The translations under genes and the position numbers were made by a program. The notes under the pieces were generated by a model, which did no database searches, was not told where the DNA came from, and saw nothing but the letters and a program-made list of their open reading frames with translations. Of a stretch of DNA of 64,000 bases, positions 1-11,501 are shown piece after piece. The stretch is from Ptiloglossa arizonensis (Eukaryota; Arthropoda; Insecta; Hymenoptera; Colletidae), in the NCBI RefSeq assembly GCF_051014685.1, contig NW_027479467.1, positions 54,070 to 118,069 of the forward strand. The letters run 5' to 3'. Within the stretch, counting starts at the first letter, position 1. Each line of letters starts with the position of its first letter.

Positions 1-1243
1 GGCGAGTTTCTACTTTCAGATGCAATAGGAATTTTTGGGTTAGGTCAATCCGTTCGCAAGATATGGGAGTTTGAAGGCAAGAAATGGTTGAGAAGGCAAA
101 CAATTTTTCGTAAGTCTGCTGCTCCAAACGCGTAACCAGAATGGCCTAGGGAAAAAGTACACATACCGTTGTAATCGGGCGAGTTTTCTACTTTCAGATG
201 CAATAGGAATTTTTGGGGTAGGTCAATCCGTTCGCGAGATATGGGAGTTTGAAGCCAAGAAATGGTTGAGAAGGCACAACATTTTTCGCACTTCTGTTGC
301 TTCAAACGCTTAACCAGAATGGCCTGGGGAAAAAATACACGTAAGGTTGTAATCGGGCGGGTTTCTACATTCAGATGCAATAAGAATTTTTGGGGTAGGT
401 CAATCCGTTCGCGAGATATGGGAGTTTGAAGCCAAGAAATGGTTGAGAAGGCACAACATTTTTCGCACTTCTGTTGCTCCAAACGCTTAACCAGAATGGC
501 CTGGGGAAAAAATACACGTAAGGTTGTAATCGGGCGGGTTTCTACATTCAGATGCAATAAGAATTTTTGGGGTAGGTCAATCCGTTCGCGAGATATGGGA
601 GTTTTGAAGCTAAGAAATGGTTTGGAGAAGAGAGTAAATTTTTCGCAATTCTGCTGCACCAAACGCTTAACCAGAAGGCCTAGCGAACAAATACACATAC
701 CGTTGTAATCGGGCGAGTTTCTACTTTCAGATGCAATAGGAATTTTTGGGTTAGGTCAATCCCGTTCGCAAGATATGGGAGTTTGAAGGCAAGAAATGGT
801 TGAGAAGGCAAACAATTTTTCGTAAGTCTGCTGCTCCAAACGCGTAACCAGAATGGCCTAGGGAAAAAGTACACATACCGTTGTAATCGGGCGAGTTTCT
901 ACTTTCAGATGCAATAGGAATTTTTGGGGTAGGTCAATCCGTTCGCGAGATATGGGAGTTTGAAGCCAAGAAATGGTTGAGAAGGCACAACATTTTTCGC
1001 ACTTCTGTTGCTTCAAACGCTTAACCAGAATGGCCTGGGGAAAAAATACACGTAAGGTTGTAATCGGGCGGGTTTCTACATTCAGATGCAATAAGAATTT
1101 TTGGGGTAGGTCAATCCGTTCGCGAGATATGGGAGTTTGAAGCCAAGAAATGGTTGAGAAGGCACAACATTTTTCGCACTTCTGTTGCTCCAAACGCTTA
1201 ACCAGAATGGCCTGGGGAAAAAATACACGTAAGGTTGTAATCG
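1..1243 (+). repeat. Domain I: 4-monomer duplication, 'acgtaagg' subfamily
   Basis: Three monomers at 1-535 recur at 712-1243 (offset 708-712 bp because of a few 1-base insertions, e.g. 'gagttttcta' near 180 and 'tcccgttcgc' near 760). The first of each trio has 'gaaggcaagaaatgg' and 'tttttcgtaagtctg'; the next two have 'cacaacatttttcgcac', 'ctgttgct', 'cctggggaaa' and 'acgtaaggttg' (at 339, 516, 1050, 1227). The intervening monomer 536-711 is a 'gagagtaaattttt/gctgcacc' type that belongs to domain II. The 'cctggg' change removes the CCTAGG palindrome, and 'gtaagg' weakens the CENP-B-like motif. Confidence 0.85.
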
Positions 1244-2128
1244 GGCGAGTTTCTACTTTCAGACGCCGCAGGAATTTTTGGGTTTGGTCAATCCGTTCGC
1301 GAGATATGGGAGTTTGAAGCCAAGAAGTGGTTGAGAAGGCATAAAATTTTTCGCAATTCTGCTGCTCCAAACGCTTCACCAGAATGGCCTAGGGAAAAAA
1401 TACACATACCGTTGTAATCGGGCAAGTTTCTACTTTCAGATGCAATAGGAATTTTTGGGTTAGGTCAATCCGTTCGCGAGATATGGGACTATGAAGCGAA
1501 GAAATGGTTGAGAAGACAACAAATTTTTCGCAATTCTGCTGCTCCAAACGCTTAACCAGAAAGGCCTAGGGAAAAAATACACATACCGTTGTAATCGTGC
1601 GAGTTTCTACTTTCAGCCGCAACAGGAATTTCTGGGTTATGTCAATCCGTTCGCGAGATATGGGAGTTTGAAGCTAAGAAATGGTTGAGAAGAGAGTAAA
1701 TTTTTCGCAATTCTGCTGCACCAAACGCTTAACCAGAAGGCCTAGGGAACAAATACACATACCGTTGTAATCGGGCCAGTTTCTACTTTCAGATGCAATA
1801 GGAATTTTTGGGTTAGGTCAATCCGTTCGCGAGATATGGGCGTTTGAAGCTCAGAAGTGGTTGAGAAGAGAATGAATTTTTCGCAATTCTGCTGCTCCAA
1901 ACGCTTAACCAGAAAGGCCTAGGGAAAAAATACACATACCATTGTAATCGGGCGAGTTTCTACTTCCAGATGCAATAGGAATTTTTTGGGTTAGGTCAAT
2001 CCGTTTGCGAGATATGGGAGTTTGAAGCCAAGAAATGGTTGAGAAGGCAAAAAATTTTTCGCATTTCTGCTGATGCAAACGCTTAACCAGAATGGCCTAG
2101 GGAAAAAATACACATACCGTTGTACTCG
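1244..2128 (+). repeat. Transition monomers leading into domain II
   Basis: Five single monomers of different types: one with 'gacgccgcagg', one with 'gggactatgaagcg', then a 'gctgcacc/ggaacaaat' type, one with 'gggccagtttc' plus 'gggcgtttgaagctcag', and one with 'ctacttccag' plus 'gctgatgcaaacgc'. The last two (from about 1774) reappear in the same order at 11,148-11,501, immediately before the fourth higher-order unit, so this pair is a recurring lead-in to the units. Confidence 0.8.
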
Positions 2129-4604
2129 GGCGAGTTTCTACTGTCAGATGCAATAGGAATTTTTGGGTTAGGTCAATCCGTTCGCGAGATATGGGAGTTT
2201 GAAGCTAAGAAATGGTTGAGAAGAGAGTAAATTTTTTGCAATTCTGCTGCTCCAAACGCTTAACCACAAAGGCCTAAGGGAAAAAGACACACACCGTTGT
2301 AATCGGGCGAGTTTCTACTTTCAGATGCAATAGGAATTTTTGGGTTAGGTCAATCCGTTCGCGAGATATGGGAGCTTGAAGCTAAGAAATGGTGGAGAAG
2401 AGAGTAAATTTTTCGCATTTCTGCTGCACCAAACGCTTAACCAGAAGGCCTAGGGAACAAATACACATACCGTTGTAATCGGGCGAGTTTCTACTTTCAG
2501 ATGCAATAGGAATTTTTGGGTTAGGTCAATCCGTTCGCGAGATATGGGAGTTTGAAGCTCAGAAATGGTTGAGAAGAGAATGAATTTTTCGCAATTCTGC
2601 TGCTCCAAACGCTTAACCAGAATGGCCTAGGGAAAAAATGCACATACCGTTGTAATCGGGCGAGTTTCTACTTTCAGATGCAATAGGAATTTTTGGGTTA
2701 GGTCAATCCGTTCGCGAGATATGGGAGTTTGAAGCTAAGAAATGGTTGAGAAGAGAGTAAATTTTTTGCACTTCTGCTGCTCCAAACGCTTAACCAGAAA
2801 GGCCTAAGGGAAAAAGACACACACCGTTGTAATCGGGCGAGTTTCTACTTTCAGATGCAATAGGAATTTTTGGGTTAGGTCAATCTGTTCGCGAGATATG
2901 GGAGTTTGAAGCTAAGAAATGGTTGAGAAGAGAGTAAATTTTTTGCAATTCTGCTGCTCCAAACGCTTAACCAGAAAGGCCTAAGGGAAAAAGACGCACA
3001 CCGTTGTAATCGGGCGAGTTTCTACTTTCAGATGCAATAGGAATTTTTGGGTTAGGTCAATCCGTTCGCGAGATATGGGAGTTTGAATCTAAGAAATGGT
3101 TGAGAAGAGAGTAAATTTTTCGCAATTCTGCTGCACCAAACGCTTAACCAGAAGGCCTAGGGAACAAATACACATACCGTTGTAATCGGGCGAGTTTCTA
3201 CTTTCAGATGCAATAGGAATTTTTGGGTTAGGTCAATCCGTTCGCGAGATATGGGAGTTTGAAGCTCAGAAGTGGTTGAGAAGAGAATGAATTTTTCGCA
3301 ATTCTGCTGCTCCAAACGCTTAACCAGAAAGGCCTAGGGAAAAAGTACACATACCGTTGTAATCGGGCGAGTTTCTACTTTCAGACGCAACAGGAATTTT
3401 TGGGTTGGGTCAATCCGTTCGCGAGATATGGGACTTTGAAGCCAAGTAATGGTTGAGAAGACAACAAATTTTTCGCAATTCTGCTGCTCCAAACGCTTAA
3501 CCAGAATGGCATAGGGAAAAAATACACATACCGTTGTAATCGGGCGAGTTTCTACTTTCAGATGCAATAGGAATTTTTTGGTTAGGTCAATCCGTTCGCG
3601 AGATATGGGAGTTTGAAGCTCAGAAATGGTTGAGAAGAGAGTAAATTTTTTGCACTTCTGCTGCTCCAAACGCTTAACCAGAAACGCCTAAGGGAAAAAG
3701 ACACACACCGTTGTAATCGGGCGAGTTTCTACTTTCAGATGCAATAGGAATTTTTGGGTTAGGTCAATCTGTTCGCGAGATATGGGAGTTTGAAGCTAAG
3801 AAATGGTTGAGAAGAGAGTAAATTTTTTGCAATTCTGCTGCTCCAAACGCTTAACCAGAAAGGCCTAAGGGAAAAAGACGCACACCGTTGTAATCGGGCG
3901 AGTTTCTACTTTCAGATGCAATAGGAATTTTTGGGTTAGGTCAATCCGTTCGCGAGATATGGGAGTTTGAAGCTAAGAAATGGTTGAGAAGAGAGTAAAT
4001 TTTTCGCAATTCTGCTGCACCAAACGCTTAACCAGAAGGCCTAGGGAACAAATACACATACCGTTGTAATCGGGCGAGTTTCTACTTTCAGATGCAATAG
4101 GAATTTTTGGGTTAGGTCAATCCGTTCGCGAGATATGGGAGTTTGAAGCTCAGAAATGGTTGAGAAGAGAGTAAATTTTTTGCACTTCTGCTGCTCCAAA
4201 CGCTTAACCAGAAACGCCTAAGGGAAAAAGACACACACCGTTGTAATCGGGCGAGTTTCTACTTTCAGATGCAATAGGAATTTTTGGGTTAGGTCAATCT
4301 GTTCGCGAGATATGGGAGTTTGAAGCTAAGAAATGGTTGAGAAGAGAGTAAATTTTTTGCAATTCTGCTGCTCCAAACGCTTAACCAGAAAGGCCTAAGG
4401 GAAAAAACACACATACCGTTGTAATCGGGCGAGTTTCTACTTTCAGACGCAACAGGAATTTTTGGGTTGGGTCAATCCGTTCGCGAGGTATGGGAGTTTG
4501 AAGCCAAGAAATGGTTGAGATGGCACAAAATTTTTCGCATTTCTGCTGATGCAAACGCTTAACCAGAATGGCCTAGGGAAAAAATACACATACCGTTGTA
4601 CTCG
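2129..4604 (+). repeat. Domain II higher-order unit 1 (14 monomers, 2,476 bp)
   Basis: The unit starts with the monomer marked 'ctactgtcagatg' and ends with one marked 'gctgatgcaaacgc' and 'gttgtactcggg'. Monomer order by rare variants: accacaaaggcc; gcttgaagctaag/gctgcacc; gctcagaaatgg/aatgaattt; ttttttgcac; caatctgttcgcg; gaatctaag; gctcagaagtgg; gactttgaagccaagtaatgg; gctcag/aaacgcctaag; caatctg; gctgcacc; gctcag/aaacgcc; caatctg; gaggtatgg/gatgcaaacgc. The first 12 monomers recur in the same order in the next two units. Confidence 0.85.
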
Positions 4605-7600
4605 GGCGAGTTTCTACTGTCAGATGCAATAGGAATTTTTGGGTTAGGTCAATCCGTTCGCGAGATATGGGAGTTTGAAGCTAAGAAATGGTTGAGAAGA
4701 GAGTAAATTTTTTGCAATTCTGCTGCTCCAAACGCTTAACCACAAAGGCCTAAGGGAAAAAGACACACACCGTTGTAATCGGGCGAGTTTCTACTTTCAG
4801 ATGCAATAGGAATTTTTGGGTTAGGTCAATCCGTTCGCGAGATATGGGAGCTTGAAGCTAAGAAATGGTGGAGAAGAGAGTAAATTTTTCGCATTTCTGC
4901 TGCACCAAACGCTTAACCAGAAGGCCTAGGGAACAAATACACATACCGTTGTAATCGGGCGAGTTTCTACTTTCAGATGCAATAGGAATTTTTGGGTTAG
5001 GTCAATCCGTTCGCGAGATATGGGAGTTTGAAGCTCAGAAATGGTTGAGAAGAGAATGAATTTTTCGCAATTCTGCTGCTCCAAACGCTTAACCAGAATG
5101 GCCTAGGGAAAAAATGCACATACCGTTGTAATCGGGCGAGTTTCTACTTTCAGATGCAATAGGAATTTTTGGGTTAGGTCAATCCGTTCGCGAGATATGG
5201 GAGTTTGAAGCTAAGAAATGGTTGAGAAGAGAGTAAATTTTTTGCACTTCTGCTGCTCCAAACGCTTAACCAGAAAGGCCTAAGGGAAAAAGACACACAC
5301 CGTTGTAATCGGGCGAGTTTCTACTTTCAGATGCAATAGGAATTTTTGGGTTAGGTCAATCTGTTCGCGAGATATGGGAGTTTGAAGCTAAGAAATGGTT
5401 GAGAAGAGAGTAAATTTTTTGCAATTCTGCTGCTCCAAACGCTTAACCAGAAAGGCCTAAGGGAAAAAACACACATACCGTTGTAATCGGGCGAGTTTCT
5501 ACTTTCAGATGCAATAGGAATTTTTGGGTTAGGTCAATCCGTTCGCGAGATATGGGAGTTTGAATCTAAGAAATGGTTGAGAAGAGAGTAAATTTTTCGC
5601 AATTCTGCTGCACCAAACGCTTAACCAGAAGGCCTAGGGAACAAATACACATACCGTTGTAATCGGGCGAGTTTCTACTTTCAGATGCAATAGGAATTTT
5701 TGGGTTAGGTCAATCCGTTCGCGAGATATGGGAGTTTGAAGCTCAGAAGTGGTTGAGAAGAGAATGAATTTTTCGCAATTCTGCTGCTCCAAACGCTTAA
5801 CCAGAAAGGCCTAGGGAAAAAGTACACATACCGTTGTAATCGGGCGAGTTTCTACTTTCAGACGCAACAGGAATTTTTGGGTTGGGTCAATCCGTTCGCG
5901 AGATATGGGACTTTGAAGCCAAGTAATGGTTGAGAAGACAACAAATTTTTCGCAATTCTGCTGCTCCAAACGCTTAACCAGAATGGCATAGGGAAAAAAT
6001 ACACATACCGTTGTAATCGGGCGAGTTTCTACTTTCAGATGCAATAGGAATTTTTTGGTTAGGTCAATCCGTTCGCGAGATATGGGAGTTTGAAGCTCAG
6101 AAATGGTTGAGAAGAGAGTAAATTTTTTGCACTTCTGCTGCTCCAAACGCTTAACCAGAAACGCCTAAGGGAAAAAGACACACACCGTTGTAATCGGGCG
6201 AGTTTCTACTTTCAGATGCAATAGGAATTTTTGGGTTAGGTCAATCTGTTCGCGAGATATGGGAGTTTGAAGCTAAGAAATGGTTGAGAAGAGAGTAAAT
6301 TTTTTGCAATTCTGCTGCTCCAAACGCTTAACCAGAAAGGCCTAAGGGAAAAAGACGCACACCGTTGTAATCGGGCGAGTTTCTACTTTCAGATGCAATA
6401 GGAATTTTTGGGTTAGGTCAATCCGTTCGCGAGATATGGGAGTTTGAAGCTAAGAAATGGTTGAGAAGAGAGTAAATTTTTCGCAATTCTGCTGCACCAA
6501 ACGCTTAACCAGAAGGCCTAGGGAACAAATACACATACCGTTGTAATCGGGCGAGTTTCTACTTTCAGATGCAATAGGAATTTTTGGGTTAGGTCAATCC
6601 GTTCGCGAGATATGGGAGTTTGAAGCTCAGAAATGGTTGAGAAGAGAGTAAATTTTTTGCACTTCTGCTGCTCCAAACGCTTAACCAGAAACGCCTAAGG
6701 GAAAAAGACACACACCGTTGTAATCGGGCGAGTTTCTACTTTCAGATGCAATAGGAATTTTTGGGTTAGGTCAATCTGTTCGCGAGATATGGGAGTTTGA
6801 AGCTAAGAAATGGTTGAGAAGAGAGTAAATTTTTTGCAATTCTGCTGCTCCAAACGCTTAACCAGAAAGGCCTAAGGGAAAAAGACGCACACCGTTGTAA
6901 TCGGGCGAGTTTCTACTTTCAGATGCAATAGGAATTTTTGGGTTAGGTCAATCCGTTCGCGAGATATGGGAGTTTGAAGCTAAGAAATGGTTGAGAAGAG
7001 AGTAAATTTTTCGCAATTCTGCTGCACCAAACGCTTAACCAGAAGGCCTAGGGAACAAATACACATACCGTTGTAATCGGGCGAGTTTCTACTTTCAGAT
7101 ACAATAGGAATTTTTGGGTTAGGTCAATCCGTTCGCGAGATATGGGAGTTAGAAGCTCAGAAATGGTTGAGAAGAGAATGAATTTTTCGCAATTCTGCTG
7201 CTCCAAACGCTTAACCAGAATGGCCTAGGGAAAAAATGCACATACCGTTGTAATCGGGCGAGTTTCTACTTTCAGATGCAATAGGAACTTTTGGGTTAGG
7301 TCACTCCGTTCGCGAGATATGGGAGTTTGAAGCCAAAAAATGGTTGACAAGACAACAAATTTTTCGCACTTCTGCTGTTCCAAACGCTTAACCAGAATGG
7401 CCTAGGGGAAAAATACACATACCGTTGTAATCGGGCGAGATTCTACTTTCAGATGCAATAGGAATTTTTGGGTTAGGTCAATCTGTTCGCGAGATATGGG
7501 AGTTTGAAGCTAAGAAATGGTTGAGAAGAGAGTAAATTTTTTGCAATTCTGCTGCTCCAAACGCTTAACCAGAAAGGCCTAAGGGAAAAAACACACATAC

Positions 7601-7788
7601 CGTTGTAATCGGGCGAGTTTCTACTTTCAGACGCAACAGGAATTTTTGGGTTGGGTCAATCCGTTCGCGAGGTATGGGAGTTTGAAGCCAAGAAATGGTT
7701 GAGATGGCACAAAATTTTTCGCATTTCTGCTGATGCAAACGCTTAACCAGAATGGCCTAGGGAAAAAATACACATACCGTTGTACTCG
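4605..7788 (+). repeat. Domain II higher-order unit 2 (18 monomers, 3,184 bp)
   Basis: Begins with the same 'ctactgtcag' monomer (4617) and follows unit 1 monomer for monomer through the twelfth. It is four monomers longer: the trimer 'gctcag/aaacgcc', 'caatctg', 'gctgcacc' occurs twice in full (about 6018-7079), followed by two monomers absent from unit 1: one with 'agatacaatagg' and 'gttagaagctcag', one with 'gaacttttggg', 'gtcactccg', 'ttgacaag' and 'gctgttcc'. It closes with the same 'gaggtatgg/gatgcaaacgc' monomer as unit 1. Confidence 0.85.
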
Positions 7789-10700
7789 TGCGAGTTTCTA
7801 CTGTCAGATGCAATAGGAATTTTTGGGTTAGGTCAATCCGTTCGCGAGATATGGGAGTTTGAAGCTAAGAAATGGTTGAGAAGAGAGTAAATTTTTTGCA
7901 ATTCTGCTGCTCCAAACGCTTAACCACAAAGGCCTAAGGGAAAAAGACACACACCGTTGTAATCGGGCGAGTTTCTACTTTCAGATGCAATAGGAATTTT
8001 TGGGTTAGGTCAATCCGTTCGCGAGATATGGGAGCTTGAAGCTAAGAAATGGTGGAGAAGAGAGTAAATTTTTCGCATTTCTGCTGCACCAAACGCTTAA
8101 CCAGAAGGCCTAGGGAACAAATACACATACCGTTGTAATCGGGCGAGTTTCTACTTTCAGATGCAATAGGAATTTTTGGGTTAGGTCAATCCGTTCGCGA
8201 GATATGGGAGTTTGAAGCTCAGAAATGGTTGAGAAGAGAATGAATTTTTCGCAATTCTGCTGCTCCAAACGCTTAACCAGAATGGCCTAGGGAAAAAATG
8301 CACATACCGTTGTAATCGGGCGAGTTTCTACTTTCAGATGCAATAGGAATTTTTGGGTTAGGTCAATCCGTTCGCGAGATATGGGAGTTTGAAGCTAAGA
8401 AATGGTTGAGAAGAGAGTAAATTTTTTGCACTTCTGCTGCTCCAAACGCTTAACCAGAAAGGCCTAAGGGAAAAAGACACACACCGTTGTAATCGGGCGA
8501 GTTTCTACTTTCAGATGCAATAGGAATTTTTGGGTTAGGTCAATCTGTTCGCGAGATATGGGAGTTTGAAGCTAAGAAATGGTTGAGAAGAGAGTAAATT
8601 TTTTGCAATTCTGCTGCTCCAAACGCTTAACCAGAAAGGCCTAAGGGAAAAAGACGCACACCGTTGTAATCGGGCGAGTTTCTACTTTCAGATGCAATAG
8701 GAATTTTTGGGTTAGGTCAATCCGTTCGCGAGATATGGGAGTTTGAATCTAAGAAATGGTTGAGAAGAGAGTAAATTTTTCGCAATTCTGCTGCACCAAA
8801 CGCTTAACCAGAAGGCCTAGGGAACAAATACACATACCGTTGTAATCGGGCGAGTTTCTACTTTCAGATGCAATAGGAATTTTTGGGTTAGGTCAATCCG
8901 TTCGCGAGATATGGGAGTTTGAAGCTCAGAAGTGGTTGAGAAGAGAATGAATTTTTCGCAATTCTGCTGCTCCAAACGCTTAACCAGAAAGGCCTAGGGA
9001 AAAAGTACACATACCGTTGTAATCGGGCGAGTTTCTACTTTCAGACGCAACAGGAATTTTTGGGTTGGGTCAATCCGTTCGCGAGATATGGGACTTTGAA
9101 GCCAAGTAATGGTTGAGAAGACAACAAATTTTTCGCAATTCTGCTGCTCCAAACGCTTAACCAGAATGGCATAGGGAAAAAATACACATACCGTTGTAAT
9201 CGGGCGAGTTTCTACTTTCAGATGCAATAGGAATTTTTTGGTTAGGTCAATCCGTTCGCGAGATATGGGAGTTTGAAGCTCAGAAATGGTTGAGAAGAGA
9301 GTAAATTTTTTGCACTTCTGCTGCTCCAAACGCTTAACCAGAAACGCCTAAGGGAAAAAGACACACACCGTTGTAATCGGGCGAGTTTCTACTTTCAGAT
9401 GCAATAGGAATTTTTGGGTTAGGTCAATCTGTTCGCGAGATATGGGAGTTTGAAGCTAAGAAATGGTTGAGAAGAGAGTAAATTTTTTGCAATTCTGCTG
9501 CTCCAAACGCTTAACCAGAAAGGCCTAAGGGAAAAAGACGCACACCGTTGTAATCGGGCGAGTTTCTACTTTCAGATGCAATAGGAATTTTTGGGTTAGG
9601 TCAATCCGTTCGCGAGATATGGGAGTTTGAAGCTAAGAAATGGTTGAGAAGAGAGTAAATTTTTCGCAATTCTGCTGCACCAAACGCTTAACCAGAAGGC
9701 CTAGGGAACAAATACACATACCGTTGTAATCGGGCGAGTTTCTACTTTCAGATGCAATAGGAATTTTTGGGTTAGGTCAATCCGTTCGCGAGATATGGGA
9801 GTTTGAAGCTCAGAAATGGTTGAGAAGAGAGTAAATTTTTTGCACTTCTGCTGCTCCAAACGCTTAACCAGAAACGCCTAAGGGAAAAAGACACACACCG
9901 TTGTAATCGGGCGAGTTTCTACTTTCAGATGCAATAGGAATTTTTGGGTTAGGTCAATCTGTTCGCGAGATATGGGAGTTTGAAGCTAAGAAATGGTTGA
10001 GAAGAGAATGAATTTTTCGCAATTCTGCTGCTCCAAACGCTTAACCAGAATGGCCTAGGGAAAAAATGCACATACCGTTGTAATCGGGCGAGTTTCTACT
10101 TTCAGATGCAATAGGAACTTTTGGGTTAGGTCACTCCGTTCGCGAGATATGGGAGTTAGAAGCTCAGAAATGGTTGAGAAGAGAATGAATTTTTCGCAAT
10201 TCTGCTGCTCCAAACGCTTAACCAGAATGGCCTAGGGAAAAAATGCACATACCGTTGTAATCGGGCGAGTTTCTACTTTCAGATGCAATAGGAACTTTTG
10301 GGTTAGGTCACTCCGTTCGCGAGATATGGGAGTTTGAAGCCAAAAAATGGTTGACAAGACAACAAATTTTTCGCACTTCTGCTGTTCCAAACGCTTAACC
10401 AGAATGGCCTAGGGGAAAAATACACATACCGTTGTAATCGGGCGAGATTCTACTTTCAGATGCAATAGGAATTTTTGGGTTAGGTCAATCCGTTCGCGAG
10501 ATGTGGGAGTTTGAAGCTAAGAAATGGTTGAGAAGAGAACAAATTTTTCGCAGTTCTGCTGCTCCAAACGCGAAACAAGTATGGCCTAGGGAGAAAGTAC
10601 ACATACCGTTGTAATCGGGCGAGTTTCTACTTTCAGATGCAATAGGAATTTTTGGGTTAGGTCAATCCGTTCGCGAGATAAGGTAGTTTCAAGACAAGAA

Positions 10701-11501
10701 ATGGTTGAGAAGGCAACAAATATTTCGCACTTCTGCTGCTCCAAACGCTTAACCCGAATGGTCTAGGAAAAAAATACACATACTGTTGTAATCGGGCGAG
10801 TTTCTACTTTCAGATGCAATAGGAATTTTTGGGGTAGGTCAATCCGTTCGCGAGATATGGGAGTTTGAAGCTAAGAAATGGTTGAGAAGAGAGTAAATTT
10901 TTTGCAATTCTGCTGCTCCAAACGCTTAACCACAAAGGCCTAAGGGAAAAAGACACACACCGTTGTAATCGGGCGAGTTTCTACTTTCAGATGCAATAGG
11001 AATTTTTGGGTTAGGTCAATCCGTTCGCGAGATATGGGAGCTTGAAGCTAAGAAATGGTGGAGAAGAGAGTAAATTTTTCGCATTTCTGCTGCACCAAAC
11101 GCTTAACCAGAAGGCCTAGGGAACAAATACACATACCGTTGTAATCGGGCCAGTTTCTACTTTCAGATGCAATAGGAATTTTTGGGTTAGGTCAATCCGT
11201 TCGCGAGATATGGGCGTTTGAAGCTCAGAAGTGGTTGAGAAGAGAATGAATTTTTCGCAATTCTGCTGCTCCAAACGCTTAACCAGAAAGGCCTAGGGAA
11301 AAAATACACATACCATTGTAATCGGGCGAGTTTCTACTTCCAGATGCAATAGGAATTTTTGGGTTAGGTCAATCCGTTTGCGAGATATGGGAGTTTGAAG
11401 CCAAGAAATGGTTGAGAAGGCAAAAAATTTTTCGCATTTCTGCTGATGCAAACGCTTAACCAGAATGGCCTAGGGAAAAAATACACATACCGTTGTACTC
11501 G
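7789..11501 (+). repeat. Domain II higher-order unit 3 (21 monomers, 3,713 bp)
   Basis: Opens at the third 'ctactgtcag' monomer (7801), with a private 'actcgtgcgag' boundary. The first 12 monomers repeat units 1 and 2. Then come two hybrid monomers (about 9915-10264), the 'gtcactccg/ttgacaag' monomer, one with 'gagatgtggg' and 'gcgaaacaagtatgg', one with 'ataaggtagtttcaagac' and 'aatggtctagg', and a run ending in the 'gggccag' and 'ctacttccag' pair. The ending resembles the lead-in before unit 1 and not the ends of units 1 and 2. Confidence 0.82.

Noticed and set aside
45..698. 217-codon minus-strand open frame at 45-698 and many similar frames of 61-198 codons on both strands
   Set aside because: All are read-through of the 59-codon-periodic satellite, start and stop at random points of the monomer, occur in both orientations over the same DNA, and resemble no protein family I know.
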